Below are positions 31,399 to 40,223 of a DNA stretch of 40,223 bases, piece by piece (positions within the stretch are counted from its first letter, which is position 1; every line of letters starts with the position of its first letter). This DNA comes from Anaerolineales bacterium UBA6131 (GTDB lineage Bacteria > Chloroflexota > Anaerolineae > UBA2200), in NCBI GenBank assembly GCA_002435875.1, contig DIVN01000242.1, positions 42,762-82,984 on the forward strand, read 5' to 3'. The translations under genes and the position numbers were made by a program. The notes beneath the pieces were generated by a model. That model made no database searches and had not been told where the DNA came from. It was given only the letters and a program-made list of their open reading frames with translations.

Positions 31399-33867
31399 TC
31401 ATTGCAGCCGCAGATCCGTTAGGTGAACAGGTGAGCCGATGGCCCTGTCGGTGGGTAGGCCGTACACTGCTAGCCATATCTCGAGCTGTCGGGGCAGCTC
31501 CGCGGGCAGATAGAGATGATGCTGATCACGGACAATCTCCGCTGGCTGCCACTGGGTGACAGGATACTCTGCTGCAGTAGGCTCCGCCCGTTGTTCCAGA
31601 TACACCTTTGCATCTGCGCCCTGCAGGCGCAGCACAAGCACCAGATCCTGCGTTGGCTGCTGGTTCGCTTGCCAGAACAGTGTAAGGTGGAGGACATCCC
31701 CAGGCCGGATTGGCGTCTCGGGCGCATGCTCAGAACCGAGCTTGCTCATACTATAGCCAAGCAGCGTGACATCGCCGAAAGTGACGTGCACCGGCTCTTG
31801 CATTGCCAGCACAACCAGAGGCGGAGGCACCGAGCGGACAACCCTCACGGGCTGCAACAGGATATGATCTGTCACAGGTTGCCCTTGCTCTATCACGGGC
31901 AGGCGATGACCATCAGTGAGGCTGTACATGCCGATCTCAATGGAATACTCCCCAGGAGGCACTGCTGGCAGAACGGGCAACCCATAGTTGTCAGCCATTA
32001 CCGTGCCTACGGGCCAGATTGTCGTGATGTTTGCTCCCCCGCCGGGTTCAGCATCGCGTTGACCGACAAGATGCCCGTGCGCATCCAATATGTGGGTGAA
32101 CACCTTGTACCGCTCATCAACAGGACGAATGGCTTCCCAGAAGAGGGTCAGTTGCACAATGTCGCCTGCCTTGACCTCTGGGGTCAGGAGACTATAGCCA
32201 AGGAAGCGCACCTGGTTATCCAGATCCACCTGCCGCGGGTGCTGGATGTCAGTGATTCCCCCTTGTACTGGCACAGCATAGGTCACCAGACGCACGTTGC
32301 CAAACCAAGAATCCGTTGCTTTATAGGCATTCTGGTCCAGCCAACCCTCGATGTAGCGCTGAGGGTCGCTTTCGTCTGTTGCCCACAGAATGGCAAAGAC
32401 TCTGCCCTTTCCTTGCGCCATCCGCTGAAGATCGAGAAGTGTCTCCGCTTCATCTAGGGGACGCCTCGAAGGCAGCGGATGAACCGGCAGGGTACCACGA
32501 TAATAGTATGCAAATGTCTCAACCTGTGCAGGGGCGTTGACCAGAATTGCGTCGCCTGGTTGTCCCACTGCCTCAATGTACTGCGCAATGCCCCGGTAGT
32601 CGTCGCGGGCATAACGCGGGTCCCAATAATAGGCGGCCAGGGCGGTCGCAGAAAGCACCGCCACTGACAAGATGAAAGCCAGCACCACAGCGATCCGAAC
32701 CCTTGCACAGATTCGGGTGGTCAACCGAGCCAGGGCCAAGATGCCCTCTGCCATCAACAGATGCAACGCAGGAGTACATAACAGGAGGAACTTGGGGTCA
32801 TACATGGGACGGCGCAGCGAAAGCAGGTATAGCACGCCAATTGGCACATAGTAGTGACACAGCACTGCGGCAGATGCAGTAGTGTGCTGCCCGTTTAACA
32901 CGCGCAAGAGAAGAGCCCAAGTGCCGGCCAGCAGGATTCCGGCGAGCGCCACCCATGTCACGCCGCCCTGCACGGCGCCGGGGATACCCAACGCAAGGTG
33001 CTTAAAACTCCGAGTTAGCAGCAACGCAAGGTTTTGCGATTGGCTAATGGCGGGCCATACGCGCAGTTGATCCGCAGCCAGGATCAGCCACGGAACGTAG
33101 GCCAAAACGATCGCCGCCTGAATCGCCAGCCAGGTTAGCACAGGTTGCCAGAATGATCCTCTGTGGCGCTGCGAGGTGAGTCCATGCTCATCACCGGATC
33201 CTTCACGCAGCCGAGATCGCACCCAGACAAGCCATCTAACCAGGAAGGTCAGGTTGTGGGCTGCAATGACCGCCACCGCGAAGTAGTGACAGTGAAGGAG
33301 GAGAATTGAGATGACCACATAGGCTGCGACAGCCCACAAGAATCGTCTGCCTTTCGCCTGCCAGCCTGAGTACAGATACTCGAGAACACGCACAAGAGCC
33401 AGAGTCGCTACCGTCGCCAGAAAAGCGGTCAGCATATACATGCGGGCTTCCTGAGAATAGTGCACCTGCAATGGCGACAGGGCAGCGAACGCTGCCGCGA
33501 TCAATCCGACCCACCCGTACTCTCGTGTCCTAGGATTGGCCCCCTGCGTCACTCGACCGAAAATCGCGGTAAAGAAGACCAGCAGCACACCGAGAGCTGC
33601 CGACATGGAGCGCACAGCCAATTCACTGGTGCCAAATAACCGGGTCCAAAAGTGCAACAGGTAGTAGTAAAGCGGGGGATGGATATCGTTGGCGGCGCTT
33701 TGAGTGATCACCGCCAGACTACGTGACACAAGCGCTACAGTTGTGCCTTCGTCATTCCAGAGACTCTGTGCCTGGATACGATAGAAACGGAGGGCAGCTC
33801 CCAGGCACAAGACCAGCAACAACAGAATGTTGGCCAATTGCTGCGTTGAATAGCGTTTCATGGGCAT
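31399..33867 (-). CDS. GT39-family membrane glycosyltransferase with two C-terminal beta modules
   Basis: 822 residues from the ATG at 33867 (or the ATG at 33861); the upstream frame to 34029 overlaps the crotonase gene. Residues about 1-430 are a GT-C transferase of the GT39/ArnT type with eleven to thirteen membrane segments. The first loop has QSLWNDEGTTVALV, with the catalytic Asp-Glu, and NDIHPPLYYYLLHFWTRLFG, the HPP signature. It would use polyprenyl-phosphate sugars on the outer side. Residues about 553-676 and 695-822 are two similar beta-rich modules, each opening (F/L)LGYS and containing GD(I/V)-x-x-LTLFW-x-A. They are probably extracytoplasmic sugar- or protein-binding domains. 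Acceptor unknown. Confidence 0.85.
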   Translation of the reverse strand: MPMKRYSTQQLANILLLLVLCLGAALRFYRIQAQSLWNDEGTTVALVSRSLAVITQSAANDIHPPLYYYLLHFWTRLFGTSELAVRSMSAALGVLLVFFTAIFGRVTQGANPRTREYGWVGLIAAAFAALSPLQVHYSQEARMYMLTAFLATVATLALVRVLEYLYSGWQAKGRRFLWAVAAYVVISILLLHCHYFAVAVIAAHNLTFLVRWLVWVRSRLREGSGDEHGLTSQRHRGSFWQPVLTWLAIQAAIVLAYVPWLILAADQLRVWPAISQSQNLALLLTRSFKHLALGIPGAVQGGVTWVALAGILLAGTWALLLRVLNGQHTTASAAVLCHYYVPIGVLYLLSLRRPMYDPKFLLLCTPALHLLMAEGILALARLTTRICARVRIAVVLAFILSVAVLSATALAAYYWDPRYARDDYRGIAQYIEAVGQPGDAILVNAPAQVETFAYYYRGTLPVHPLPSRRPLDEAETLLDLQRMAQGKGRVFAILWATDESDPQRYIEGWLDQNAYKATDSWFGNVRLVTYAVPVQGGITDIQHPRQVDLDNQVRFLGYSLLTPEVKAGDIVQLTLFWEAIRPVDERYKVFTHILDAHGHLVGQRDAEPGGGANITTIWPVGTVMADNYGLPVLPAVPPGEYSIEIGMYSLTDGHRLPVIEQGQPVTDHILLQPVRVVRSVPPPLVVLAMQEPVHVTFGDVTLLGYSMSKLGSEHAPETPIRPGDVLHLTLFWQANQQPTQDLVLVLRLQGADAKVYLEQRAEPTAAEYPVTQWQPAEIVRDQHHLYLPAELPRQLEIWLAVYGLPTDRAIGSPVHLTDLRLQ
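31402..31785 (-). repeat. second C-terminal beta module of the GT39 protein
   Basis: Encodes VTFGDVTLLGYSMSKLG, then IRPGDVLHLTLFWQANQQ and a C-terminal VHLTDLRL. It matches the preceding module in order and spacing, so the two arose by tandem duplication. Confidence 0.6.
31840..32211 (-). repeat. first C-terminal beta module of the GT39 protein
   Basis: Encodes VRFLGYSLLTPEVKAGD, then IVQLTLFWEAIRPVDERY, YKVFTHILDAHGHLVG, PPGEYSIEIGMYSLTDG and an ending HILLQPVRV. The shared pattern LGYS...GD...LTLFW...A and the VPPGEYSIEIGMY-type turn repeat in the next module (31402-31785). Confidence 0.6.
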
Positions 33868-33920
33868 TTGCGGTCTACCGAGGATAGGTTCGCGCAGTTT
33901 GGCTTCCCAGCTGTGAAGCT

Positions 33921-34706
33921 TCACCGGCCAGTGAATTGCGCAACACGCTTCTGCAGGAAAGCCGATGTCCCCTCGATATGATCCTGAGTGCCACAGACCA
34001 ACCCAAAGAGGCTTGCTTCGTAGGCACAAGCTGTCTTCAGATCGGCTTCTGTCCCCAGGTTGATGCTTTGTTTGGCCAGGGCAATCGCGATCGGCGCCTT
34101 GCTGGTCAGCTTGCCGGCTAACTCCATGGCCGCGCTCGTTAGCTCAGCGGCCGGAACGACCCAGTCCACCAGGCCGATGCGCCAGGCCTCTTGGGCGGAT
34201 ATCATTTCTCCGGAGAAGATGAGCCACTTGGCTACTCCTCTCCCGACCAACCTTGGCAGGCGCTGCGTGCCTCCAAACCCCGGGATAATGCCCAGGTTGA
34301 CCTCAGGCTGGCCGAGGCGGGCAGCATCAGCGGCAAGACGCATGTCGCAGGCCATGATCAGCTCGCAGCCGCCGCCCAGAGCATACCCGTTGATTGCGGC
34401 GATCACCGGCTTGCCAATACTCTCGAGTCTGCAGAAGACATCTTGTCCCCAAGTGGCATAGGCGTTTCCGTCGTCGGCGTCACGAATCGCACGCAATTCG
34501 TTGATGTCCGCTCCAGCTGCGAAAGCCTTTTCGCCTGCCCCCGTGAGGATGATGCATCGCACATTGTCATCGTGGCCGAGTTGGTCGATCACTTGTGCCA
34601 GCTCGTTCATCGTCGCACGATTCAGTACGTTCAACACCTGCGGGCGATTGAGCGTCACTGTCGCGATACGAGCAGAGATCTCGACCAGAATATTCTGGTA
34701 GCTCAT
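33921..34706 (-). CDS. enoyl-CoA hydratase/crotonase-family protein
   Basis: 261 residues, ATG with GGAGG five bases upstream. Crotonase fold: VTLNRPQVLNVLN, oxyanion hole AFAAGADINEL and NGYALGGGCELIMACDMRLA, then LGQPEVNLGIIPGFGGTQRL. Both catalytic glutamates of the hydratase (in GGGCE and GQPE) are conserved, so it should hydrate enoyl-CoA. It may take part in fatty acid or amino acid breakdown, or in 3-hydroxybutyryl-CoA metabolism. No other beta-oxidation gene is nearby, so its pathway is unclear; it sits alone between dnaE and the GT39 gene. Confidence 0.93.
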   Translation of the reverse strand: MSYQNILVEISARIATVTLNRPQVLNVLNRATMNELAQVIDQLGHDDNVRCIILTGAGEKAFAAGADINELRAIRDADDGNAYATWGQDVFCRLESIGKPVIAAINGYALGGGCELIMACDMRLAADAARLGQPEVNLGIIPGFGGTQRLPRLVGRGVAKWLIFSGEMISAQEAWRIGLVDWVVPAAELTSAAMELAGKLTSKAPIAIALAKQSINLGTEADLKTACAYEASLFGLVCGTQDHIEGTSAFLQKRVAQFTGR

Positions 34707-34778
34707 ATGACCCTCCCGACCCTACTATGGCGCAGCAGCATCGGCCTAGCGCCAAGACTTAACACGTGCTCCACTGCT

Positions 34779-34808
34779 CTTGTCGGCGGCACTTCCGCCG
34801 ATGACAAG
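34779..34808 (-). terminator. hairpin between dnaE and the crotonase gene
   Basis: CTTGTC...GACAAG outer stem with a GGCGG/CCGCC inner stem, a five-base loop and a three-base bulge. It lies in the 225-base gap after the dnaE stop. No T tract follows on the minus strand, so this is a tentative call; the rest of the gap shows no gene. Confidence 0.35.
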
Positions 34809-34931
34809 ACCAGAGCACGGCAGCGCATCTCCTGAACTACCTCCATCATGTTGTCTCGGGTTGAGCCCATAGGGTGCCCAAACGCGTCGGCGCCGATATC
34901 GCTCTTGAGCAATCAAGTACCCGCAGATCAC

Positions 34932-37900
34932 TTAGGCCTCAGTCCAGGTCACATGAACCGCATCATTGCCCAACAGCCCATGCAACATCCCATCGATCTC
35001 TGGATCAAATCGAGTCGTCGCATTCGGAAAGTCCAGTTGCACACACCCGTGGTCGCTGATCACATTGAAGAAGAAACGATCGGGGCCTACCTGCTTGGTG
35101 AGGATGTTGTAGGCTTGCTGCAAGAGATGCACGTCATGTTCACGGTTCCCACTGCATCGCAAATTGACCTCTAGCTGGTAGACGCGCACGGGCGAAGAAG
35201 TATCGAGTCCAGCGGTGTTGTGGTCGCGCACTGTATCTGCAATCATCTGCGCCTTACCGTCGCGCAGGTCAATCCTGCCCTCAACGATCAGCAGCCGATC
35301 CTCAATCAAGAGCTCTCTGAACTTCTGATGGCAGCCTGGAAAGACGACCACATCGATCGCAGCACTCAGGTCCTCCAGCTCGACGAAAGACATCTCATCT
35401 CCCTTGCGAGTGGTGAGCGTCCGGACCCGCGCCACACGTCCAGCGATGCTCACCTTATGGCCTTTGAGAGACTCGTCAATCTGATCGAGCGGAGTACAGT
35501 CCTTGGAATTCATGCGCACAAGCTGCTGCAGGGGATGCTCTGATACATACACGCCGAGCAGGTCTTTCTCCCAGCTTAACATCTCATCCTGAGAGATAGG
35601 CGGTTCAGCGACTTGGTCACCCATGAGCTCAATCCGCGTCGCCTCTGTCTTGGGCGTGATGTCAAAGGACAGTTGCCCAACCGCCTTGGCTTCGTGGTGG
35701 AGCTGACTCAAGCTCATCATACGATCCATCAGGGCCAGTAGTCTGGGCCTTGTCTCCAGACAATCCAAAGCACCCGCCTTGATCAGGCATTCGAGAGCAC
35801 GTTTGTTCAGTGCACGCAGGTCGACCCGACGCGCCAAGTCCGACAGAGTGACAAATGGACCTCCAGCAGCTCGCTCTGTTAGAATCAGCTGCAGTGCCGA
35901 TTCGCCAATATTCTTGATCGCACCCAATCCGAACCGAATGCCTTGTTTGGCAACCTGATCTTTGCTTTGAGAAGTCTCGATCGAAAAGTTGATACCGCTA
36001 TGGCTCACGTCTGGCGGCAGGATGTCTATACCTAGCCGACGACATTCGGCCACCAGTAGGCGGACCTTGTCAGGGTTGCTGCGCTCGACAGAGAGTAGGG
36101 CAGTCATGTACTCGATGGTATAGTGTGCCTTGAGAAAGGCCGTCTGGCACGTGATCACAGCATAGGAGGCGCTATGAGCCTTGTTAAAGCCGTAGTTGGC
36201 AAAGTACTCGATAGCTGAAAAGATCTCCTCGGCTTTGTTGGCTGGCATACCACGGGCAACGGCGCCTTGGACGAATTTTTCCTTTTGGCTCTTGAGCTCC
36301 TGCTCTTTCTTCTTGCCGACTGCGCGGCGCATCAAGTCAGCTTCGGCACTGCTGTAACCGGCTATGTCCGTTGCAATGCGGATAATCTGTTCCTGATAGA
36401 CGATGATCCCATAGGTCTCGCGCAGTATTGGCTCCAGGCTGGGGTCGATGTATTCAACCTTCTCCTGTCCGTGCTTGCGCGAAACATAGTTTTCGATGAA
36501 CTGCATCGGGCCCGGCCGGTAAAGCGACAGTAGCGCCACGACATCCTCAAAGGTCGATGGCTGCAGTTCCTGCAAGACGCGTCGCATCCCAGAGCCCTCA
36601 ACCTGGAAAAGCCCTGTGACGTTACCGGCCGACAACAGTGCATAGATTTCGGGATCGTTAACTGGGATGTTCTCCAGAGTGAAGTCGGTTGCGTGGCGTT
36701 GGTTAATCAGCGCGACGGCTTCTCGCATGCTTGTCAACTGGGACAACCCCAAGAAGTCGATCTTGAGCAGGCCAATGTCCTCAAGCGCATCCATCGCATA
36801 TTGCGTAATCAGGGCGTCTCCCCTCGGAATGCGCTGGACGGGGGCGTACTCGACCAATGCTTTGTCTGCAATGACCACACCCGCCGCATGCGTGGAGATG
36901 TGTCGGGCAATTCCTTCCAGGCGAAGGGCTGTGTCAATCAGGTCGTGGATATAGCCATCTTGCTCGTATGTCGCGGCAAGTTCCTGGGGTGGTTGCAGGG
37001 CATCCTTCAGCTTTACCTTGACGCCGCCGGGCACTTGTTTGGCCAGGCGGTCAACTTCTCCAGGAGGAAGACCCAGGGCCCGACCGACATCACGAATCGA
37101 TGCACGTGCAGCCAGTGTACCGAAGGTGGCAATCTGCGCTACCTGCTCCGCACCGTATCTGAGGTTCACGTACTCGATCATCTGATCCCGACAATCATCG
37201 GGAAAGTCCAGGTCGATATCCGGCATCGTGATCCGGCCCGGATTGAGGAAACGCTCAAAGATCAGGCCGTTGCTGAGAGGTTCGAGGTTGGTCAGGCCTA
37301 ACGAATACGAGACGATGCTACCTGCGGCCGACCCACGAACGTTCCACCAGATGCCCTTGCTTTGTGCATGGCGCACCAGATCCCAGACGATCAGGAAGTA
37401 AGAGTCGAAGCCCATGTCGTGGATGATGGCAAGCTCGTGTTCCAGGCGATGGCGCAGTTCTGGCGTAATGGTGGGGTAGCGGCGCGCCAGCCCAACCTCG
37501 CAGAGCTGTGCAAGATACGTCTGGGGCGTCAGTCCCTCCGGCACCTCAAACGCTGGAAGGTGAAATCCCTCATTCTCTAGTTCAAAGTTGCAGTCTGCAG
37601 CGATGCGCTCCGTGTTTTCCAGGGCTGCAGGTAAATCGGCGAACAATGCCGCCATCTCCGAGCCACTGCGGAGATGAAAGTCGTCTCCGCCCATACGCAT
37701 CCGATTTGAATCGTCCATGGTCGTGCTCGTCTGAATGCATAGAAGGACTTCATGTGCAGCTGCATCGTCGTGGTGAACATAGTGCACGTCGTTGGTGGCT
37801 ACAAGGTCAACTTGTAGGTCTTGGCCGAGTTGTATCAAGGCTTGATTAATTGGCTCAAGATCAGGAAGCGCCACGTGTCGCTGCAACTCGAGGTAGAAGC

Positions 37901-38408
37901 CCCGAGGCCCGTAGGTGTCCCGATACCAATGCACAGCCTCACGGGCCGTATCCAGTTGGCGTGTCTGGATCAGGCGGGCAATCTCCCCCGATGCGCAGGC
38001 ACTCGTAGCGATCAATCCCTCGCTGTACTGTCGCAGTAGTTCCTTATCAACGCGGGGCTTGTAATAAAAGCCATCGAGGTGGGCCTGAGTAACCAGGCGG
38101 ATCAAGTTCTGGTAGCCAGCCTTGTTCTTGACGAGCAGGATCAGGTGAAATGGTGTAGACTCTCGACGCGAAACGCGCTTCAGTCTCCCTTCGGGCGCTA
38201 CATAGACTTCACAGCCAATGATTGGCTTGATGCCCGCTGCGGTCGCCGCGCGATAGAACTTGGGCACGCCGTACATGGCACCGTGATCGGTGATGGCGAG
38301 AGACGTCATGCCAAGCTCTCGAGTTCGCTCCACGAGCTCATCGATCTTGCTCATGCCGTCAAGCAAGGAGTACTCGGTGTGGACATGTAAGTGGGTAAAG
38401 CCCGTCAT
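34932..38408 (-). CDS. dnaE: DNA polymerase III alpha subunit (DnaE1 type)
   Basis: 1158 residues, ATG start at the conserved beginning TGFTHLHVHTEYSLLDG. The PHP domain keeps its metal ligands: HLHVH, ITDHGAMYGV, IIGCEVYV, ATSACASGEI and ATNDVHYVHHDD, so a built-in 3'-5' exonuclease may be active, unlike E. coli DnaE where several are lost. The polymerase core shows MPDIDLDFPDDCRDQMIEYV and LLKIDFLGLSQLT, the catalytic aspartates, and NYGFNKAHSASYAVITCQTA. The OB domain KVSIAGRVARVRTLTTRKGD and a C-terminal domain follow. No DnaQ is in the window. It is the main chromosomal replicase, 70 bases downstream of the pgm gene. Confidence 0.98.
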   Translation of the reverse strand: MTGFTHLHVHTEYSLLDGMSKIDELVERTRELGMTSLAITDHGAMYGVPKFYRAATAAGIKPIIGCEVYVAPEGRLKRVSRRESTPFHLILLVKNKAGYQNLIRLVTQAHLDGFYYKPRVDKELLRQYSEGLIATSACASGEIARLIQTRQLDTAREAVHWYRDTYGPRGFYLELQRHVALPDLEPINQALIQLGQDLQVDLVATNDVHYVHHDDAAAHEVLLCIQTSTTMDDSNRMRMGGDDFHLRSGSEMAALFADLPAALENTERIAADCNFELENEGFHLPAFEVPEGLTPQTYLAQLCEVGLARRYPTITPELRHRLEHELAIIHDMGFDSYFLIVWDLVRHAQSKGIWWNVRGSAAGSIVSYSLGLTNLEPLSNGLIFERFLNPGRITMPDIDLDFPDDCRDQMIEYVNLRYGAEQVAQIATFGTLAARASIRDVGRALGLPPGEVDRLAKQVPGGVKVKLKDALQPPQELAATYEQDGYIHDLIDTALRLEGIARHISTHAAGVVIADKALVEYAPVQRIPRGDALITQYAMDALEDIGLLKIDFLGLSQLTSMREAVALINQRHATDFTLENIPVNDPEIYALLSAGNVTGLFQVEGSGMRRVLQELQPSTFEDVVALLSLYRPGPMQFIENYVSRKHGQEKVEYIDPSLEPILRETYGIIVYQEQIIRIATDIAGYSSAEADLMRRAVGKKKEQELKSQKEKFVQGAVARGMPANKAEEIFSAIEYFANYGFNKAHSASYAVITCQTAFLKAHYTIEYMTALLSVERSNPDKVRLLVAECRRLGIDILPPDVSHSGINFSIETSQSKDQVAKQGIRFGLGAIKNIGESALQLILTERAAGGPFVTLSDLARRVDLRALNKRALECLIKAGALDCLETRPRLLALMDRMMSLSQLHHEAKAVGQLSFDITPKTEATRIELMGDQVAEPPISQDEMLSWEKDLLGVYVSEHPLQQLVRMNSKDCTPLDQIDESLKGHKVSIAGRVARVRTLTTRKGDEMSFVELEDLSAAIDVVVFPGCHQKFRELLIEDRLLIVEGRIDLRDGKAQMIADTVRDHNTAGLDTSSPVRVYQLEVNLRCSGNREHDVHLLQQAYNILTKQVGPDRFFFNVISDHGCVQLDFPNATTRFDPEIDGMLHGLLGNDAVHVTWTEA

Positions 38409-38478
38409 TGCTACGCCCCCAGCCTATCTGCTTACCAATGCAAGTCCCGATCCGTGCGGGTGGCTGACTGTCTATGCA

Positions 38479-39912
38479 TCAGATGTCTGCTATGTGCTCG
38501 CCAGCCGCCAACAGTAGGCCTACCTCCTGCTGTACGTGAGCCTCGGCATATATTCGCAAGAGCGGCTCGGTCCCAGACGGACGAATCAATAGCCAGCTGT
38601 CGTCGTCAAGCAGGTACTTGACGCCATCGCTGTTGTTGACGCGGACGACACGATGATGGAGGATACGCTCTGGTGCCTCGGACATCAGCCGCTCGGTCAG
38701 CTGCTGCTTGTCGAACGCGCGAGTGTGAAAGTCATGACGACCATAGTGGAACTCGCCATATTCCCGCATTAGGTCAGCCACGATTTCATGCAATGGCTCT
38801 TGCTGCGTTGCCAGTAATTCGATTAGAAACAGGGCCATCAGAATGCCGTCACCATCCGGCACATGTCCCCTGACTGTCATGCCCCCGCTTTCTTCACCGC
38901 CCATCAATACATCTTCCTTGAGCATCCATTCACAGATGTAGTTGAAGCCAACTGGGGTCTCATGCAAGGGCAGACCGTAGCGTTGACAAAGCTTGTTGAG
39001 CAGTTGAGTAGTGGAGACCGTTTTGACCACTGATCCCCGGGCCGACCGTGTTTCGAGGAGATGGTGCAGAATCAGCGAGAAAATTCGGTGCGGATCGACA
39101 AATCTACCTTGCGCGTCTACTGCGCCGATCCGATCGGCATCGCCATCGGTAGCCAGGCCGATATCGAAATGCCCCTCACGGATTACTTTGAGAAGGTCGC
39201 CTAGATTACGCTCGATTGGCTCAGGGTGAATACCGCCAAAGCCCGGATTCATCTCACCATGCAGTTCAACCACGTCGCATCCCACATCGCGCAATATCGC
39301 CGAGATGTACCCGCGGCCAGCGCCATACATCGAGTCTACAGCCACTTTCAGACTCGCAGCCCGCACCGCATGCAAATCCACCAGTGTCCGAATATGGGCC
39401 AGGTAAGGGGGCATGGGATCAAAGCGGGTAATGCCAGGGTAGCTTTCCACCCCGTCTGAGAGGGTCCAGTCGCTGCTGGCTGTGGTGAGTCCCGTGGCTA
39501 AATTCCTTTCCAGAATCTGCTCGATCCTACGGGTCTCCTCTGGCATTGCCGGCCCACCGTGATATCCCTTGAACTTGAGGCCGTTGTAACGCGGGGGATT
39601 GTGACTCGCGGTTACCATTACACCCCCTACCGCTTTCAGATGCTGGATCGCGAATGCCATGGCCGGGGTTGGGCAATCCGAATTGCTGAGGTAAACCTGT
39701 AGGTCGTTATCCGCCATGCATCTGGCAACCTCCATCGCATAGCGGTCAGAAAGAAAACGTGTATCGAATCCCACCACGACGGCGGCACCCGTGGCGCCCG
39801 TGATCTCTTTTACATAGTCGGATATCGCCCGTGCCACCAGGCGCACGTTGGCGAAAGTGAACTCCTCACTGATGACAGCGCGCCAGCCGTCCGTACCAAA
39901 TCGAATTGACAT
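38479..39912 (-). CDS. phosphoglucomutase/phosphomannomutase (alpha-D-phosphohexomutase)
   Basis: 477 residues from the ATG at 39912, where AGGAG lies upstream and the conserved start SIRFGTDGWRAVIS begins; the longer frame to 40095 runs into the neighbouring gene. All four active-site loops are present: the phosphoserine loop TASHNPPRYNGLKFKG, metal loop DGDADRIG, sugar-binding loop GGEESGGMTV and phosphate-binding loop RPSGTEPLLRIYAE. GEESGG points to phosphoglucomutase rather than phosphomannomutase. It makes glucose 1-phosphate for sugar nucleotides, which fits the cluster. It lies 19 bases downstream of the acyltransferase. Confidence 0.95.
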   Translation of the reverse strand: MSIRFGTDGWRAVISEEFTFANVRLVARAISDYVKEITGATGAAVVVGFDTRFLSDRYAMEVARCMADNDLQVYLSNSDCPTPAMAFAIQHLKAVGGVMVTASHNPPRYNGLKFKGYHGGPAMPEETRRIEQILERNLATGLTTASSDWTLSDGVESYPGITRFDPMPPYLAHIRTLVDLHAVRAASLKVAVDSMYGAGRGYISAILRDVGCDVVELHGEMNPGFGGIHPEPIERNLGDLLKVIREGHFDIGLATDGDADRIGAVDAQGRFVDPHRIFSLILHHLLETRSARGSVVKTVSTTQLLNKLCQRYGLPLHETPVGFNYICEWMLKEDVLMGGEESGGMTVRGHVPDGDGILMALFLIELLATQQEPLHEIVADLMREYGEFHYGRHDFHTRAFDKQQLTERLMSEAPERILHHRVVRVNNSDGVKYLLDDDSWLLIRPSGTEPLLRIYAEAHVQQEVGLLLAAGEHIADI

Positions 39913-39931
39913 CCATGCTCTCCTGAAAAGT

Positions 39932-40223
39932 CTAGTCTTGGAATGTATACTCACGCCCGCAACGCGAGCATCGGTACGATCGCGACATGGGCTTATCCTG
40001 CGGTGCACAATCATGTGACGGGGCTGTCTCGACCGTGCCAAGACGATGGCCACAGACACATGCATAACCAACCAGTCGGGCGGGATTCCCGACAACCAGA
40101 CCGTGGGCTACAATATCCTTGGTGACCACTGCCCCCGCCCCAACCATTGCAAACTCGCCTACAGTGACACCGGGCAAGATTATCGCCCCGGCGCCAATCG
40201 ACGCTCCATAGCCAATAACGGTG
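39932..40223 (-). CDS. hexapeptide-repeat acyltransferase with zinc ribbon (partial)
   Basis: The last 96 codons of a gene running in from the right edge. The left-handed beta-helix pattern is clear: VIGYGASIGAGAII, GVTVGEFAMVGAGAVVTKDI, then VVGNPARLVGYACVCGHRL. This is the WbpD/WlbB type of sugar N- or O-acetyltransferase (nucleotide sugar or glycan). After the helix comes CVCGH and a distal CSRCGREYTF, a zinc ribbon found on many of these enzymes. It fits glycan biosynthesis together with the phosphoglucomutase next door. The start and N-terminal half lie outside the window. Confidence 0.85.
   Translation of the reverse strand, partial: TVIGYGASIGAGAIILPGVTVGEFAMVGAGAVVTKDIVAHGLVVGNPARLVGYACVCGHRLGTVETAPSHDCAPQDKPMSRSYRCSRCGREYTFQD

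Noticed and set aside
34707..34931. Promoter for the crotonase gene
   Set aside because: Only CATAGT near 34725 is a possible -10, with no matching -35 at 16-18 bases.
1..40223. CRISPR arrays, insertion sequences or phage genes
   Set aside because: No regularly spaced direct repeats, transposase, integrase or phage structural motifs were seen on either strand.

Overview
This is a moderately GC-rich stretch of bacterial chromosome, densely packed and without recognisable mobile elements, phage genes or CRISPR arrays. It probably comes from a Chloroflexota (Anaerolineae-like) bacterium. That placement is an inference from gene content: a DnaE1-type replicase with an intact-looking PHP domain, a ResB/CcsA-type pair, DUF2723 and GT39 membrane glycosyltransferases, and small zinc-ribbon proteins. 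No 16S or ribosomal-protein gene is present to confirm it. Both tRNA genes lack an encoded CCA end.

Left part (1-14.5 kb): mostly housekeeping genes in short units on both strands. In order they are a partial sugar kinase of the HldE/RfaE type (-), a Mut7-C RNase-like protein (+), the ribosomal silencing factor RsfS (+), a TPR protein followed by nucleoside diphosphate kinase (-), a coiled-coil zinc-ribbon protein (+), rubrerythrin (-), tRNA-Lys then tRNA-Thr (-), a lipoprotein followed by DNA polymerase IV (+), DNA polymerase I and arginyl-tRNA synthetase (+), EF-P and an EpmA-type EF-P lysyltransferase (+), and endonuclease III (-). Sigma70-like promoters are visible before many units, several with exact 17-bp spacing, and strong hairpins separate two convergent gene pairs.

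Right part (14.6-40.2 kb): about 25 kb entirely on the minus strand. Read in the direction of transcription from the right edge it runs: hexapeptide acyltransferase (partial), phosphoglucomutase, DnaE, a crotonase-family enzyme, a GT39 membrane glycosyltransferase with two tandem C-terminal beta modules, ResB, a divergent CcsA-like protein and a GT4 glycosyltransferase. After a candidate promoter and leader hairpin comes a run of 12 genes at short or overlapping spacing: a UDP-hexuronate/hexose epimerase, six GT4 enzymes, three SAM methyltransferases, a Wzx-like flippase and a DUF2723 protein. This looks like a cell-surface or secreted glycan cluster, in which sugar nucleotides are made, assembled on a lipid carrier, methylated, flipped and modified outside. 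No priming glycosyltransferase, classical Wzy polymerase or chain-length regulator is visible in the window.

Points most worth a second look: the efp-epmA pair without an epmB in view; a CcsA-like protein whose WWD motif and second histidine are eroded, next to ResB inside a glycan locus; a tandem beta module on the GT39 protein; a likely CTG start for RsfS; a leaderless-looking Mut7-C gene sharing an 11-base extended -10 with polA; and a possible Cys-rich microprotein in the leader of the lipoprotein gene.
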